From Ochrobactrum sp. BTU1 (lineage in GTDB: Bacteria > Pseudomonadota > Alphaproteobacteria > Rhizobiales > Rhizobiaceae): a stretch of DNA of 64,000 bases. Of this stretch, positions 44,372 through 52,423 are shown piece after piece; positions within the stretch are counted from its first letter, which is position 1, and each line of letters starts with the position of its first letter. The translations under genes and the position numbers were made by a program. The stretch is from positions 728,501 through 792,500 of the forward strand of contig CP076357.1 of assembly GCA_018798825.1 (NCBI GenBank), read 5' to 3'. The notes beneath the pieces were generated by a model that had not been told where the DNA came from, did not search any database, and was given only the letters and a program-made list of their open reading frames with translations.

Positions 44372-46230
44372 GCTGCAACACTTTCTGAAGTGTGTAATGA
44401 ATGATGGACAATACGATCCAATTCGCTAGCCAGTGGAAGTTTGGCGGGATCGTTCGTGAGTAACACAATCGCTCCCATCGCTTGTCCCTGCTTGCCCCGC
44501 ATGGTCGCGATGGTGATGTTCGCATTCTCCGGCTGACTGAGAACGGTGGCTGAAAATGGAAAAAACTCGCCTTTTTGCAACATTCCCGCGACCGGCTCCG
44601 AATGTGCGCTGTCCAGGCAAAAGACATAGTCGTCATCATAATGGAGCCACATGCAGCCGGCATTGAATTGCTGCGCAATACGCGTCAGCATCGCACCAAT
44701 TAAATGCGCCGAGCGACGCGGAGCGGACAGCATTGTCAGACGTTGGGTGTTCAGACAAGCAACCGGAACGTCTGCAACGCTTCTGCCGTCGCTTAAAACA
44801 ACGACCCTGTCAGACAAGCCTAACAATTCTTCAAAATCGGAACTGATGACCAAAATGGCTGTCCCTTCATCCGAAAGCTCACGCAACGCTTTGTAGATCG
44901 TAGAACGGGTTTCAATATCGACGCCCCGCGTTGGTTCATCCAAAATCAGCAGTCTTGGGCTGGCGAGCAACCAGCGCGCAATGATGATTTTTTGCTGCAT
45001 GCCGCCGCTAAATTTCAAAATATTGGCATCGTTCAGACGACCAAGGTTTAATCCCAGTCGGCTCACCACTTCATGGGCGCGCGCCTCCGATTTTTTGTAG
45101 TCTACCAATTGATGGTTCTGAAGACTTAGTTGAACGAGCATCAAGTTTTCCCGCACTGAAAAGTCCGGTATCAACCCCTGCGTTCTTCTGTCTTCGCCTA
45201 TAAAACCGATACCGGAGCGAATGGAATCCAATGGGGAGCGGGGCGAAAACGCCTCGCTCGCAAACTTGATAGACCCACGCTCAACAGCACGTAGCCCAAA
45301 GATCGCCTCGACTGTTTCTGTTCGCCCTGCCCCAACCAACCCGCCAAGCCCAACAATTTCTCCGGCTGCGATGTCAAACGACACATCTTTGACCATTGGC
45401 CCTGCGGATAATCCTTCTACCTGTAAGATTTTTCTTGTTGTTCTGATGGGCCGGGTTTCATGATGCGCATAAATATTGGAAAGTTCCCGCCCAACCATCA
45501 GGCGGATAAGCTCATTGGCATCAATACTATCCGTCCTGATCCCACCGACGACGGTCGCACCTTCGCGTAAAACCGTCAGGCGGTCCGTTGCGGCAAAAAT
45601 TTCCTCCATGCGATGGGTCACAAGAACAAGACTATGGCCCCGCTCAGCGAGCTTTCGCGTGAGTTCGAGCAACTTGTCACATTCGTAAGGTGACAATGAA
45701 GTCGTCGGCTCATCGAGGAATATAACTTTGGAATTGAGTGCTAAGACTTTTAAGATCTCAACAAGCTGCCGATTGGCCATTGAAAGACGGCCAACCTCGT
45801 CGTCCAAGCTGAAACCAACTGAGATCTGTAACTCGTCGATTAATGCTATCGCCTGACGACGATTGTTAGCCCAGTTTAGTCGTCCCGGCTTTGCGAATTC
45901 GGGCAGGAAAATATTTTCGAGTACCGATAAGTGAGGTGCCAGACTGGTTTCTTGCGTGACCATGCTGACACCCGCAGCGATCGCATCGCGTGGCGAGGAG
46001 AAATGAACCTCACGCCCATCAACCGTCAAACTGCCACTATCGATGCGATGCATTCCCGCAATCGCTCGCATCAATGTGCTTTTGCCGGCTCCATTTGCAC
46101 CCACTATAGCGTGCACTTCGCGGTGATTGAGCGAGAAATCAACGCCTTTCAGTGCTCTCATTGAGCCAAACCGCTTTTCGATTCCCTGTGCGGTAAGCAG
46201 CAACGCAGGCTCCGTGTCATTCCGATCCAA
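44368..46230 (-). CDS. Ribose-type ABC ATPase with an extra C-terminal domain
   Basis: A double-ABC ATPase of the RbsA/MglA family, 620 residues against the usual 500 or so. Domain 1 has Walker A GANGAGKS (44-51), LSMANRQLVEI and VIFLDEPTTSL. Domain 2 has the typical degenerate GLVGAGRTE, the signature FSGGMQQKIIIARWL and LLILDEPTRGVD. Residues from about 510 to 620, beyond the normal end, form a mixed alpha/beta extension (QFNAGCMWLHYDDDYVFCLD onward) that looks like a small GAF-like sensor. I use a TTG start at 46230, with GGGAGG 7 bases upstream. A LacI operator lies at 46270-46281, between it and the divergent amidohydrolase. Confidence 0.87.
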   Translation of the reverse strand: MDRNDTEPALLLTAQGIEKRFGSMRALKGVDFSLNHREVHAIVGANGAGKSTLMRAIAGMHRIDSGSLTVDGREVHFSSPRDAIAAGVSMVTQETSLAPHLSVLENIFLPEFAKPGRLNWANNRRQAIALIDELQISVGFSLDDEVGRLSMANRQLVEILKVLALNSKVIFLDEPTTSLSPYECDKLLELTRKLAERGHSLVLVTHRMEEIFAATDRLTVLREGATVVGGIRTDSIDANELIRLMVGRELSNIYAHHETRPIRTTRKILQVEGLSAGPMVKDVSFDIAAGEIVGLGGLVGAGRTETVEAIFGLRAVERGSIKFASEAFSPRSPLDSIRSGIGFIGEDRRTQGLIPDFSVRENLMLVQLSLQNHQLVDYKKSEARAHEVVSRLGLNLGRLNDANILKFSGGMQQKIIIARWLLASPRLLILDEPTRGVDIETRSTIYKALRELSDEGTAILVISSDFEELLGLSDRVVVLSDGRSVADVPVACLNTQRLTMLSAPRRSAHLIGAMLTRIAQQFNAGCMWLHYDDDYVFCLDSAHSEPVAGMLQKGEFFPFSATVLSQPENANITIATMRGKQGQAMGAIVLLTNDPAKLPLASELDRIVHHSLHTSESVAA

Positions 46231-46269
46231 GCGGAATCCTCCCAATTTAACTCCATCCTCGATTTTTAT

Positions 46270-46281
46270 GATAGCGCTATC
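46270..46281. promoter_or_regulatory. LacI-type operator, divergent ATPase/amidohydrolase promoter
   Basis: GATAGCGCTATC is a perfect 12-base palindrome with a central CG, as LacI/GalR proteins bind. Its core TAGCGCTA recurs at 48313-48320 and 49438-49445. Confidence 0.75.
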
Positions 46282-46346
46282 TTTTCCGATATGGCAAGCA
46301 TGTGTTTGTCGACGGATTGACTTTAACAGCTTTGGAGGAGGCACGA

Positions 46347-47228
46347 ATGAACCAGGAAGAATACGTGTTTGAGTTTGTTGATGCACATCATCACTTGTGG
46401 GATCTTAAGCGACTATATTACGCTTGGCTGACCGACAAACCATTCATCGGCCATCCCTCAGGGGATTACAGCAAGATCATGAAAAACTATCTTGTTGGTG
46501 ACCTTCGTCGGGAAGCCCAGGCGGTCAATCTGATTAAGTCTGTACACATTGAAACTGCGGATGGCGAGACTGACCCGGTTCGTGAAACGCAATGGCTGCA
46601 AGAAGTTGCCGATGAAAAAGGCATGCCAAATGGCATTATTGCGCGCTGTGATCTTGCGAGCGAAGATGCCGCGAGCGAACTTGACCGGCATCAACAATTC
46701 GGTAATTTCCGTGGTGTGCGAATGCTTTCGTTTATGGGGCTTGATTTCCTGGATGCTGTCGAATTTCGACAAGGTTTCAAGGAGTTGGCAAAGCGGGATC
46801 TCGTTTACGACATGGATGCGGACTGGCAACAAATGCACAAGGCTTATGCCTTGGCAAAAGACTTTCCTTCCACGCGCATCATCTTAGGCCATTGTGGCTT
46901 CCCCAAAGAGCGGAACGTTCCCTACTTTCATCACTGGCGCAAAGCGATTGCCCAACTCGCGCAAGCACCCAATGTGGCATGCAAACTATCCGGACTGGCA
47001 ATGGTCGATCACAATTGGACAGTCGAAACAATTCGGCCCTGGATAGAAACCTGCATCGAACATTTCGGCGTTGATCGCTGCATGTTTGGCACAAATTGGC
47101 CCTTGGACGGTCTTCACAGTGAATATGCAACCGTCGTCAATGCTTATCGTGAAATTGTCGACGACTACAGCGTCCCTGAGAAACGCCAATTATTCCGCCT
47201 CAGCGCTGAAAACTGGTATTGCATCTAG
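46347..47228 (+). CDS. Amidohydrolase family 2 protein (lactonase-like)
   Basis: A 293-residue TIM-barrel hydrolase of the amidohydrolase-2 (DUF/COG3618) group, which includes L-fuconolactonases and muconolactone hydrolases. The signature FVDAHHHLWD lies at residues 9-18, then GHCGFPKE and the closing MFGTNWPLDG supply further ligands and the catalytic Asp region. GGAGGAGG precedes the ATG at 46347. It is divergent from the ABC ATPase and convergent with lacI. It may open a sugar- or aromatic-derived lactone brought in by the transporter. Confidence 0.88.
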   Translation: MNQEEYVFEFVDAHHHLWDLKRLYYAWLTDKPFIGHPSGDYSKIMKNYLVGDLRREAQAVNLIKSVHIETADGETDPVRETQWLQEVADEKGMPNGIIARCDLASEDAASELDRHQQFGNFRGVRMLSFMGLDFLDAVEFRQGFKELAKRDLVYDMDADWQQMHKAYALAKDFPSTRIILGHCGFPKERNVPYFHHWRKAIAQLAQAPNVACKLSGLAMVDHNWTVETIRPWIETCIEHFGVDRCMFGTNWPLDGLHSEYATVVNAYREIVDDYSVPEKRQLFRLSAENWYCI

Positions 47229-47236
47229 GCAATTGA

Positions 47237-48271
47237 TCAGGCCGTTCCACGCCGAATAAGCTGGTGGTCAAGAACGATGGTTCTTTTCTCGCTCTTGGCC
47301 CCGTCCAATCGACTGAGCAGCATATGGGCTGCGCGTTCACCCATCGCATCGGGTTGGATGCGCACAGTCGTCAAGGCTGGAGAAACAAACGATGCGAGAT
47401 CGAAATCGCCAAAACCGCAGATGGCCAACTGATCGGGCACGCGAATTCCACGTCTGTTGCATTCCAGCAATGCGGCAAGCGCTAAGCTATCGGCGGAAAA
47501 AAAGATCGCGTCTGTCAAGGGTTGCTGCCGCAACACTTCATCCATTCCGATTACTCCATCTTGGGTATTCATCGGCATCGTCAGCTCTACTCTGCAGGCT
47601 GGCGACAAACCCGCGGCTGCAATCGCCTCTGCAAGTCCCTCGAATCGTGCGGATGCTCGAGGGTCTTGGGTAGCCCCACCGCCAACAAAAGCTATTCTCT
47701 TTGCCCCACGCGCCACGAATAGATCCCCGACTGCGCGCCCTGCCGCAATATTCGAAAATCCAGTAGCCATATCAATGGCTTCCCTGTCAGTATCCCAGGT
47801 CTCGACAATCGGCAAACTGCTCGCTCGTAGCAACTCTTCTGCAACAGGTGTGTGGTTGTTTCCTGTGAGGATGAACCCCAGTGGGCGTCGTTCTAACAAT
47901 GTGCGAATGATATTTTCTTCCCGCAGGGCCGAATATTCGCTGTTGCCGATGATCACGGATATGCCGCGTTTCTCCATAACATCAATGATGCTTTTCACCT
48001 CTGCAGCAAAAGCAGAACTGGATAATGTCGGAATGACAACCGCGACGACGCGACTGCTGTTAGACGCCAGATTGCGTGCAGCCTCGTTAGGAATATAGTT
48101 CAATTCACGGATGATCTGCTGGACGTGCAGACGTGTTTTCTCCGCGACTAGCTCTGGTCTGCCGATCACCCGAGAAACCGTCTGCGGAGAGACGCCCGCC
48201 TTATCGGCCACATCCGACATGGTCACGACCGGCAGGTTCAAAGAAATATTTCGAGATCGCTTCGTCCGCAT
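47237..48271 (-). CDS. LacI-family transcriptional regulator
   Basis: A 344-residue regulator. The N-terminal helix-turn-helix MSDVADKAGVSPQTVSRVI and the hinge region are followed by a periplasmic-binding-protein-like effector domain (about 72-340). I place the start at the ATG at 48271, which has GAAGG 5 bases upstream; a GTG two codons earlier is possible. Palindromes of the form TAGCGCTA at three promoters of the 43-50 kb region define its predicted regulon, including its own divergent promoter. Confidence 0.9.
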   Translation of the reverse strand: MRTKRSRNISLNLPVVTMSDVADKAGVSPQTVSRVIGRPELVAEKTRLHVQQIIRELNYIPNEAARNLASNSSRVVAVVIPTLSSSAFAAEVKSIIDVMEKRGISVIIGNSEYSALREENIIRTLLERRPLGFILTGNNHTPVAEELLRASSLPIVETWDTDREAIDMATGFSNIAAGRAVGDLFVARGAKRIAFVGGGATQDPRASARFEGLAEAIAAAGLSPACRVELTMPMNTQDGVIGMDEVLRQQPLTDAIFFSADSLALAALLECNRRGIRVPDQLAICGFGDFDLASFVSPALTTVRIQPDAMGERAAHMLLSRLDGAKSEKRTIVLDHQLIRRGTA

Positions 48272-48286
48272 TGACACCTTCGTATG

Positions 48287-48320
48287 TTAACGCTAACTGT
48301 ATCGCAAAATGATAGCGCTA
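48287..48320. promoter_or_regulatory. LacI-type operators in the lacI/binding-protein divergent region
   Basis: TGATAGCGCTAGC centres on TAGCGCTA (48313-48320). A weaker relative, GTTAACGCTAAC (48287-48298), lies 14 bases away and closer to lacI. Two sites would allow autoregulation plus control of the binding-protein operon. Confidence 0.68.
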
Positions 48321-48383
48321 GCACAACCCGCAAATGAGACGGGAAGCCTAGTTTAAGATTCATTTTTGGGAGGAGAAACCAGG

Positions 48384-49358
48384 ATGATTACCCGACGGAA
48401 TTTTGCGGCGTTGGCCTTATGCGTCACCGCCAGCCTTTTGAACAATAGTTCTTACGCGCGTGCAAGCGATAAGCAACTCGTTTATCTGTCTGCAGGCATT
48501 GAAGCCCCTTTCTGGCGTTATGTCTCAAAGGGCGCCGAAGCGGCTGCTGCTGACCACAAATATAAGTTCACCGTCCTCGACTCCCGCAACAATGCACAAA
48601 GCCAGCTGCAAAATGCCCAGGACGCGATCGTAAAGGGTGCCACAGGCATCGTTTTATCGCCGACTGATTCCTCGACGGCTCCAGCAGTGCTCGATCTCGC
48701 AATGCGAGCAGGCATTCCCTTGAGCTTCGCGGGTATTGGCACGACATCTGGCGACTATACAACATTTGTCACCTCAGATGATGAGGCGGGGGCATACGCC
48801 GTCGGACAGGAAATGGCTAAAGCGCTTGCGACCAAAGGCTGGAATAGCGCGGAAATCGGGCTTATCCAGATTTCTCAGGCTCGCCAGAACGGCGTCAAAC
48901 GAACAAATGGTTTTGTGAAAGCCGTTACCGATGCGGGGCACAAGATTGTCGCGCGCAATGAAATGCAACTCTACACCGCCGATGAGACCTATCGTTTTGT
49001 TCAAGATATGCTCACAGCGCATCCAGGTCTGCGTGGCATATTTGTGCAAACCGATACGCCAACTCTTGGCGCTGTGCGCGCCGTCGCCTCAATGCGTCGC
49101 ACCTCTGATACTCTCGTTGCAGCCTTTGACGGAACTCCCGAATTTGTTCCGCTCATTAAGGACGGCGCTATTCTGGCAAGCGGAATGCAACAGCCATATC
49201 TCATGGGAAAACAGGCGGCAGAATCGGTGATTGCGAAGATCGACGGGCAGTCGCCTGCAAAGGAGCAAGTGCTTCCCATTCTGATTGTAACCGCCGAAAA
49301 CATTGATGAGCAACTTCCCGTCCTGCGGGAAAATGTCTTCGCCAACGAGCTCAAATAG
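48384..49358 (+). CDS. Sugar-type ABC substrate-binding protein
   Basis: A 324-residue periplasmic binding protein of the RbsB class (Peripla_BP_4). GGAGGAG lies upstream of the ATG at 48384, giving an export signal with an RR motif (MITRRNFAALALCVTASL) and a likely cut after YARAS. The mature part shows the family pattern QNAQDAIVKGATGIVLSPTD and the hinge VAAFDGTPEF. It should feed the permease/ATPase pair encoded at 43397-46230, under the same LacI operators. Confidence 0.9.
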   Translation: MITRRNFAALALCVTASLLNNSSYARASDKQLVYLSAGIEAPFWRYVSKGAEAAAADHKYKFTVLDSRNNAQSQLQNAQDAIVKGATGIVLSPTDSSTAPAVLDLAMRAGIPLSFAGIGTTSGDYTTFVTSDDEAGAYAVGQEMAKALATKGWNSAEIGLIQISQARQNGVKRTNGFVKAVTDAGHKIVARNEMQLYTADETYRFVQDMLTAHPGLRGIFVQTDTPTLGAVRAVASMRRTSDTLVAAFDGTPEFVPLIKDGAILASGMQQPYLMGKQAAESVIAKIDGQSPAKEQVLPILIVTAENIDEQLPVLRENVFANELK

Positions 49359-49430
49359 TTCGCTTTGTGAAGTTCAAGTGGAAAATTTCGACCCGGGAGG
49401 AACCGCCCGAGTCAGTTACTTCTCGGGTGC

Positions 49431-49452
49431 AAAATGATAGCGCTACCATTTT
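49431..49452. promoter_or_regulatory. LacI-type operator upstream of the MaoC gene
   Basis: A 22-base near-perfect palindrome with outer arms AAAATG and CATTTT around the TAGCGCTA core (49438-49445). It lies 24 bases before the MaoC start, so the MaoC/CoA-transferase operon has its own LacI-controlled promoter. Confidence 0.78.
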
Positions 49453-49475
49453 CGTGTTAAACGTAAGGGCATGTA

Positions 49476-49931
49476 ATGCGATTGAGTGAAAAAAACTACT
49501 TCGAAGACATTGAAAATGATTATTTCTATGAGACCCCCGCCATCACCATGGGCGAGCATCATATCCTGACCTTTGCCGGACTAACGGGTGACTTCACGCC
49601 CGTACATGTTGATGAAGAGTTTGCCCGGGAAATGGGGTTTCGGGGCCGCCTTGCCCATGGTTTGCTTGGCCTTTCGATGATCGACGCGCTCAAGAACCGT
49701 TGCCTTGTCCAATTTCATGTCGTTGCGGCACTGAACTGGAACTGGCGGTTTACCGGCCCCCTCTTCATCGGCGATCAGCTGAAGGCCCATTTACGCATTA
49801 CTGACAAGCGCCTGACCAGCAAGGGTAATCGCGGGATTATCACGCTCGATATCCGCGCAACAAACCAGCAAAACGAGACCGTTCAGGAAGGAACCAACCA
49901 AATCATGGTCCTTTGCCGTCCAAGCAAATGA
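49476..49931 (+). CDS. MaoC-like hotdog-fold dehydratase/hydratase
   Basis: A 151-residue protein of the MaoC family, which hydrates enoyl-CoA or dehydrates hydroxyacyl-CoA. The catalytic Asp/His pair of the hydratase-2 motif is visible in FAGLTGDFTPVHVDEEFARE, and GRLAHGLLGLSM follows. It directly precedes a CoA-transferase, so it likely acts on the CoA ester that this enzyme makes. AAGGGC lies before the ATG. Confidence 0.88.
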   Translation: MRLSEKNYFEDIENDYFYETPAITMGEHHILTFAGLTGDFTPVHVDEEFAREMGFRGRLAHGLLGLSMIDALKNRCLVQFHVVAALNWNWRFTGPLFIGDQLKAHLRITDKRLTSKGNRGIITLDIRATNQQNETVQEGTNQIMVLCRPSK

Positions 49932-49982
49932 CCTGAACGGACATACTCAACTAAACTTTCATGATAGCCTTGGAGATAAAAA

Positions 49983-51176
49983 TTGGGAATTCTATCGGGA
50001 TATAAAGTCATCGACTGTTCAATCGCGATGGCCGGTCCATTTGCAACACAGCGGCTTGGCGATCTCGGAGCGGATGTCATCAAGGTGGAGCCGGTGACCG
50101 GGGAATGGCAGCGCCACGTTTCTGCTGGGGGAGCCTCTGGCAACAAGATCAATGTGTCATTTCTCTCTCTCAATCGGAACAAACGGTCTTTGGCAATCGA
50201 TCTTAAAAGCGACGAGGGCAAAGCGGTATTACTTGACCTGATCAAAGATGCGGATGTCTTCTTGCAAAATTACAGGCCAGGAGTAGCAAAGCGACTAGGC
50301 GTTGACTACGAAGCGCTTTCCAAGATCAATCCAGGTTTGGTCTACGTTTCCATGTCAGGTTACGGAGAGGAAGGGCCCTATGTAGACCGGCCAGGGCAAG
50401 ACCTGGTCTTGCAGGGGCTGTCGGGTGCCATGTTATCGGCAGGGCGGGCCAATGAAGCTCCCAATGCAGCTGGACAATACCTCGTTGATGCCGTTACGGC
50501 TTATACAGCCTTTGAGGGTGCACTGGCGGCCCTGCTCCACAAGGAGCGGACTGGCGAAGGTCAGTTGGTGCAGGTTAACATGCTTGATGCCATCGTCACG
50601 CTTCAGATGCAGGAACTTTCCGTATTCACGGTTGGTGGCCGTCCGCAGCAGCGATCAGCCGAACCACATGCGCATGTTTATATCCGGGCGCCTTACGGGG
50701 CTTTCGCAACGTCCGACAGTTTTATCATCATTGCATTTCCGCCTTTGGCGAAATTCGGCCAAGTGATCGGAGAAGATAGCTTTTTGACGATGAATGACGA
50801 AGATGACAGTTGGAAATACCGAGATGAAATCTTCGCAAGAACACGACAGCGTCTGAAACTGAAAACCACCGATGAATGGATGCGCCTTCTGCGCGAAGCC
50901 GATATCTGGTGCGGCCCGGTTTATGGTTATGAAGACCTGCTTGACGATCCACAGATTGCTCATAACGGAACCTTTGTAGAATATGACCACCCGACGGAAG
51001 GGCATATCAAAGCGCCGGGATTTCCAATCAAATTTTCGAAAACACCGTCCAGTGTGGATCGTGGCGCGCCGATTATTGGGCAACATACCGATGAAGTTTT
51101 GCGCGAAGCCGGGTATGACGAAGCAAAAATTCAAGCTTTAAAGCAGTCTGGTATCGTTGTCGCAGGAGTATTGTGA
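49983..51176 (+). CDS. Family III CoA-transferase (CaiB/BaiF)
   Basis: A 397-residue CoA-transferase. The family opening YKVIDCSIAMAGPFATQRLG DLGADVIKVEP (spaced here) and the later Asp-containing motif PGQDLVLQGLSG mark it. The start is TTG, with GGAGAT 5 bases upstream. Family members move CoA between carboxylic acids such as formate, carnitine, itaconate or aromatic acids. It sits between the MaoC hydratase and an unusual binding-protein-like gene. The acid is not identifiable here. Confidence 0.9.
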   Translation: MGILSGYKVIDCSIAMAGPFATQRLGDLGADVIKVEPVTGEWQRHVSAGGASGNKINVSFLSLNRNKRSLAIDLKSDEGKAVLLDLIKDADVFLQNYRPGVAKRLGVDYEALSKINPGLVYVSMSGYGEEGPYVDRPGQDLVLQGLSGAMLSAGRANEAPNAAGQYLVDAVTAYTAFEGALAALLHKERTGEGQLVQVNMLDAIVTLQMQELSVFTVGGRPQQRSAEPHAHVYIRAPYGAFATSDSFIIIAFPPLAKFGQVIGEDSFLTMNDEDDSWKYRDEIFARTRQRLKLKTTDEWMRLLREADIWCGPVYGYEDLLDDPQIAHNGTFVEYDHPTEGHIKAPGFPIKFSKTPSSVDRGAPIIGQHTDEVLREAGYDEAKIQALKQSGIVVAGVL

Positions 51177-52315
51177 CAATGTCAGCGCCGATCATGGGCC
51201 TCACCTGGGATCACCCTCGCGGTTACGATGCTCTCGCGGCAGCGGCAAGGTATAGTGCAGCCAGTATCGAGATTGACTGGCAAAAACAACCTTTGGAAGG
51301 TTTTGAATCGTCGCCTATAGCAGACCTATGTTCCCGCTACGATCTGGTGGTACTCGACCACCCGCACCTGGGCGAAGCCGTCGACTGCAACTGCCTATTC
51401 TCTCTTGAGGAGATTTTCGAGCCTTCCGAGCTTGCAAAACTTCTTGGGACAAGCATCGGCCCGTCGGCCCGCAGCTACGCAATGAATGGCAATCACTGGG
51501 CCATTCCGCTTGACGCAGCGACGCAGGTCAGCGCCTGGCGCAGCGATCTGATCGAACCAGACTCCGTAGGGCTTTGCTGGAATGACGTCAGTAACCTATC
51601 TGCAGATACGGGAAAGGTCGCCCTTTCTTTAGCCGGCCCTCATGCACTGCTGAGCTACTTTTCTATTCTCGCTTCTATGGGAAAACCGGCTGATCCGGAT
51701 TGCGAAGTGCTTATCGATGAACAAGGAGGAAGAGATGCTTATGAGTTGATGATGGAGTTGGCGCAGCGAGCTCCCCGCAACACAATACATCTCAATCCGA
51801 TAGGCATTCTCGAACATATGTCTATAAACTCCGACATAGTGATGTGTCCGTTGATCTATGGCTATGTGAACTACGCGAACAGGTCAAATGTCTTGGGGCA
51901 GAGAATCTCCTTTTCAAACGCGCCTACGTGGTCAGCGGGAGGAATGCCCGGTTCCACATTGGGAGGAACCGGTATTGCTATATCAAGGCGAAGTCCGATA
52001 ACCCCGGAGCTAAAAGCTCACTTGTTATGGTTGATGAGTGAAGAGGTGCAAACAAAGTTTATTCCTCGACACCACGGACAACCATCCTCAGAAAGTGCAT
52101 GGGGTGATGTTACTCTCAATCACGAATGGTCTAACTTTTACTCAAGCACATTTGACAGTGTATCTCACGCCTACGTGCGCCCGCGCTACAATGGCTACAT
52201 ATCCTTCCAAACGAACGGATCAGCGTATCTACGAGAGTCTGTGCTCGAACGAAGGTCATGGCGAGATGTATCAAACGGGTTACAGGCACTCTATCGCGCG
52301 AGCTTAAGCCCTTAA
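51173..52315 (+). CDS. Cytoplasmic protein resembling an ABC solute-binding protein
   Basis: A 380-residue protein resembling family 1 extracellular solute-binding proteins but without an export signal: the N-terminus MTMSAPIMGLTWDHPRGYDA has no hydrophobic core. Features like the family include YAMNGNHWAIPLDAATQVSAWRSD, a late GMPGSTLGGTGIAISRRSP and a helical C-terminal lobe. The GTG start at 51173 overlaps the CoA-transferase stop (an ATG follows at 51179). It may bind or act on the pathway intermediate inside the cell. An unusual export route cannot be excluded. Confidence 0.75.
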   Translation: MTMSAPIMGLTWDHPRGYDALAAAARYSAASIEIDWQKQPLEGFESSPIADLCSRYDLVVLDHPHLGEAVDCNCLFSLEEIFEPSELAKLLGTSIGPSARSYAMNGNHWAIPLDAATQVSAWRSDLIEPDSVGLCWNDVSNLSADTGKVALSLAGPHALLSYFSILASMGKPADPDCEVLIDEQGGRDAYELMMELAQRAPRNTIHLNPIGILEHMSINSDIVMCPLIYGYVNYANRSNVLGQRISFSNAPTWSAGGMPGSTLGGTGIAISRRSPITPELKAHLLWLMSEEVQTKFIPRHHGQPSSESAWGDVTLNHEWSNFYSSTFDSVSHAYVRPRYNGYISFQTNGSAYLRESVLERRSWRDVSNGLQALYRASLSP

Positions 52316-52423
52316 CGACAAAAGCTACCACTCAATCGACCGTAGCGGGCAAGGCACTGGGCTGCAATCAGCCGCCCGGTCTTGTTGTTTTCACGAATTC
52401 AATCATCCTGGGGAGGAGTTACT

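Noticed and set aside
46231..46386. Upstream extension of the ribose-type ATPase to 46386
   Set aside because: It would overlap the divergent amidohydrolase start and the LacI operator; the TTG at 46230 has a strong ribosome binding site.
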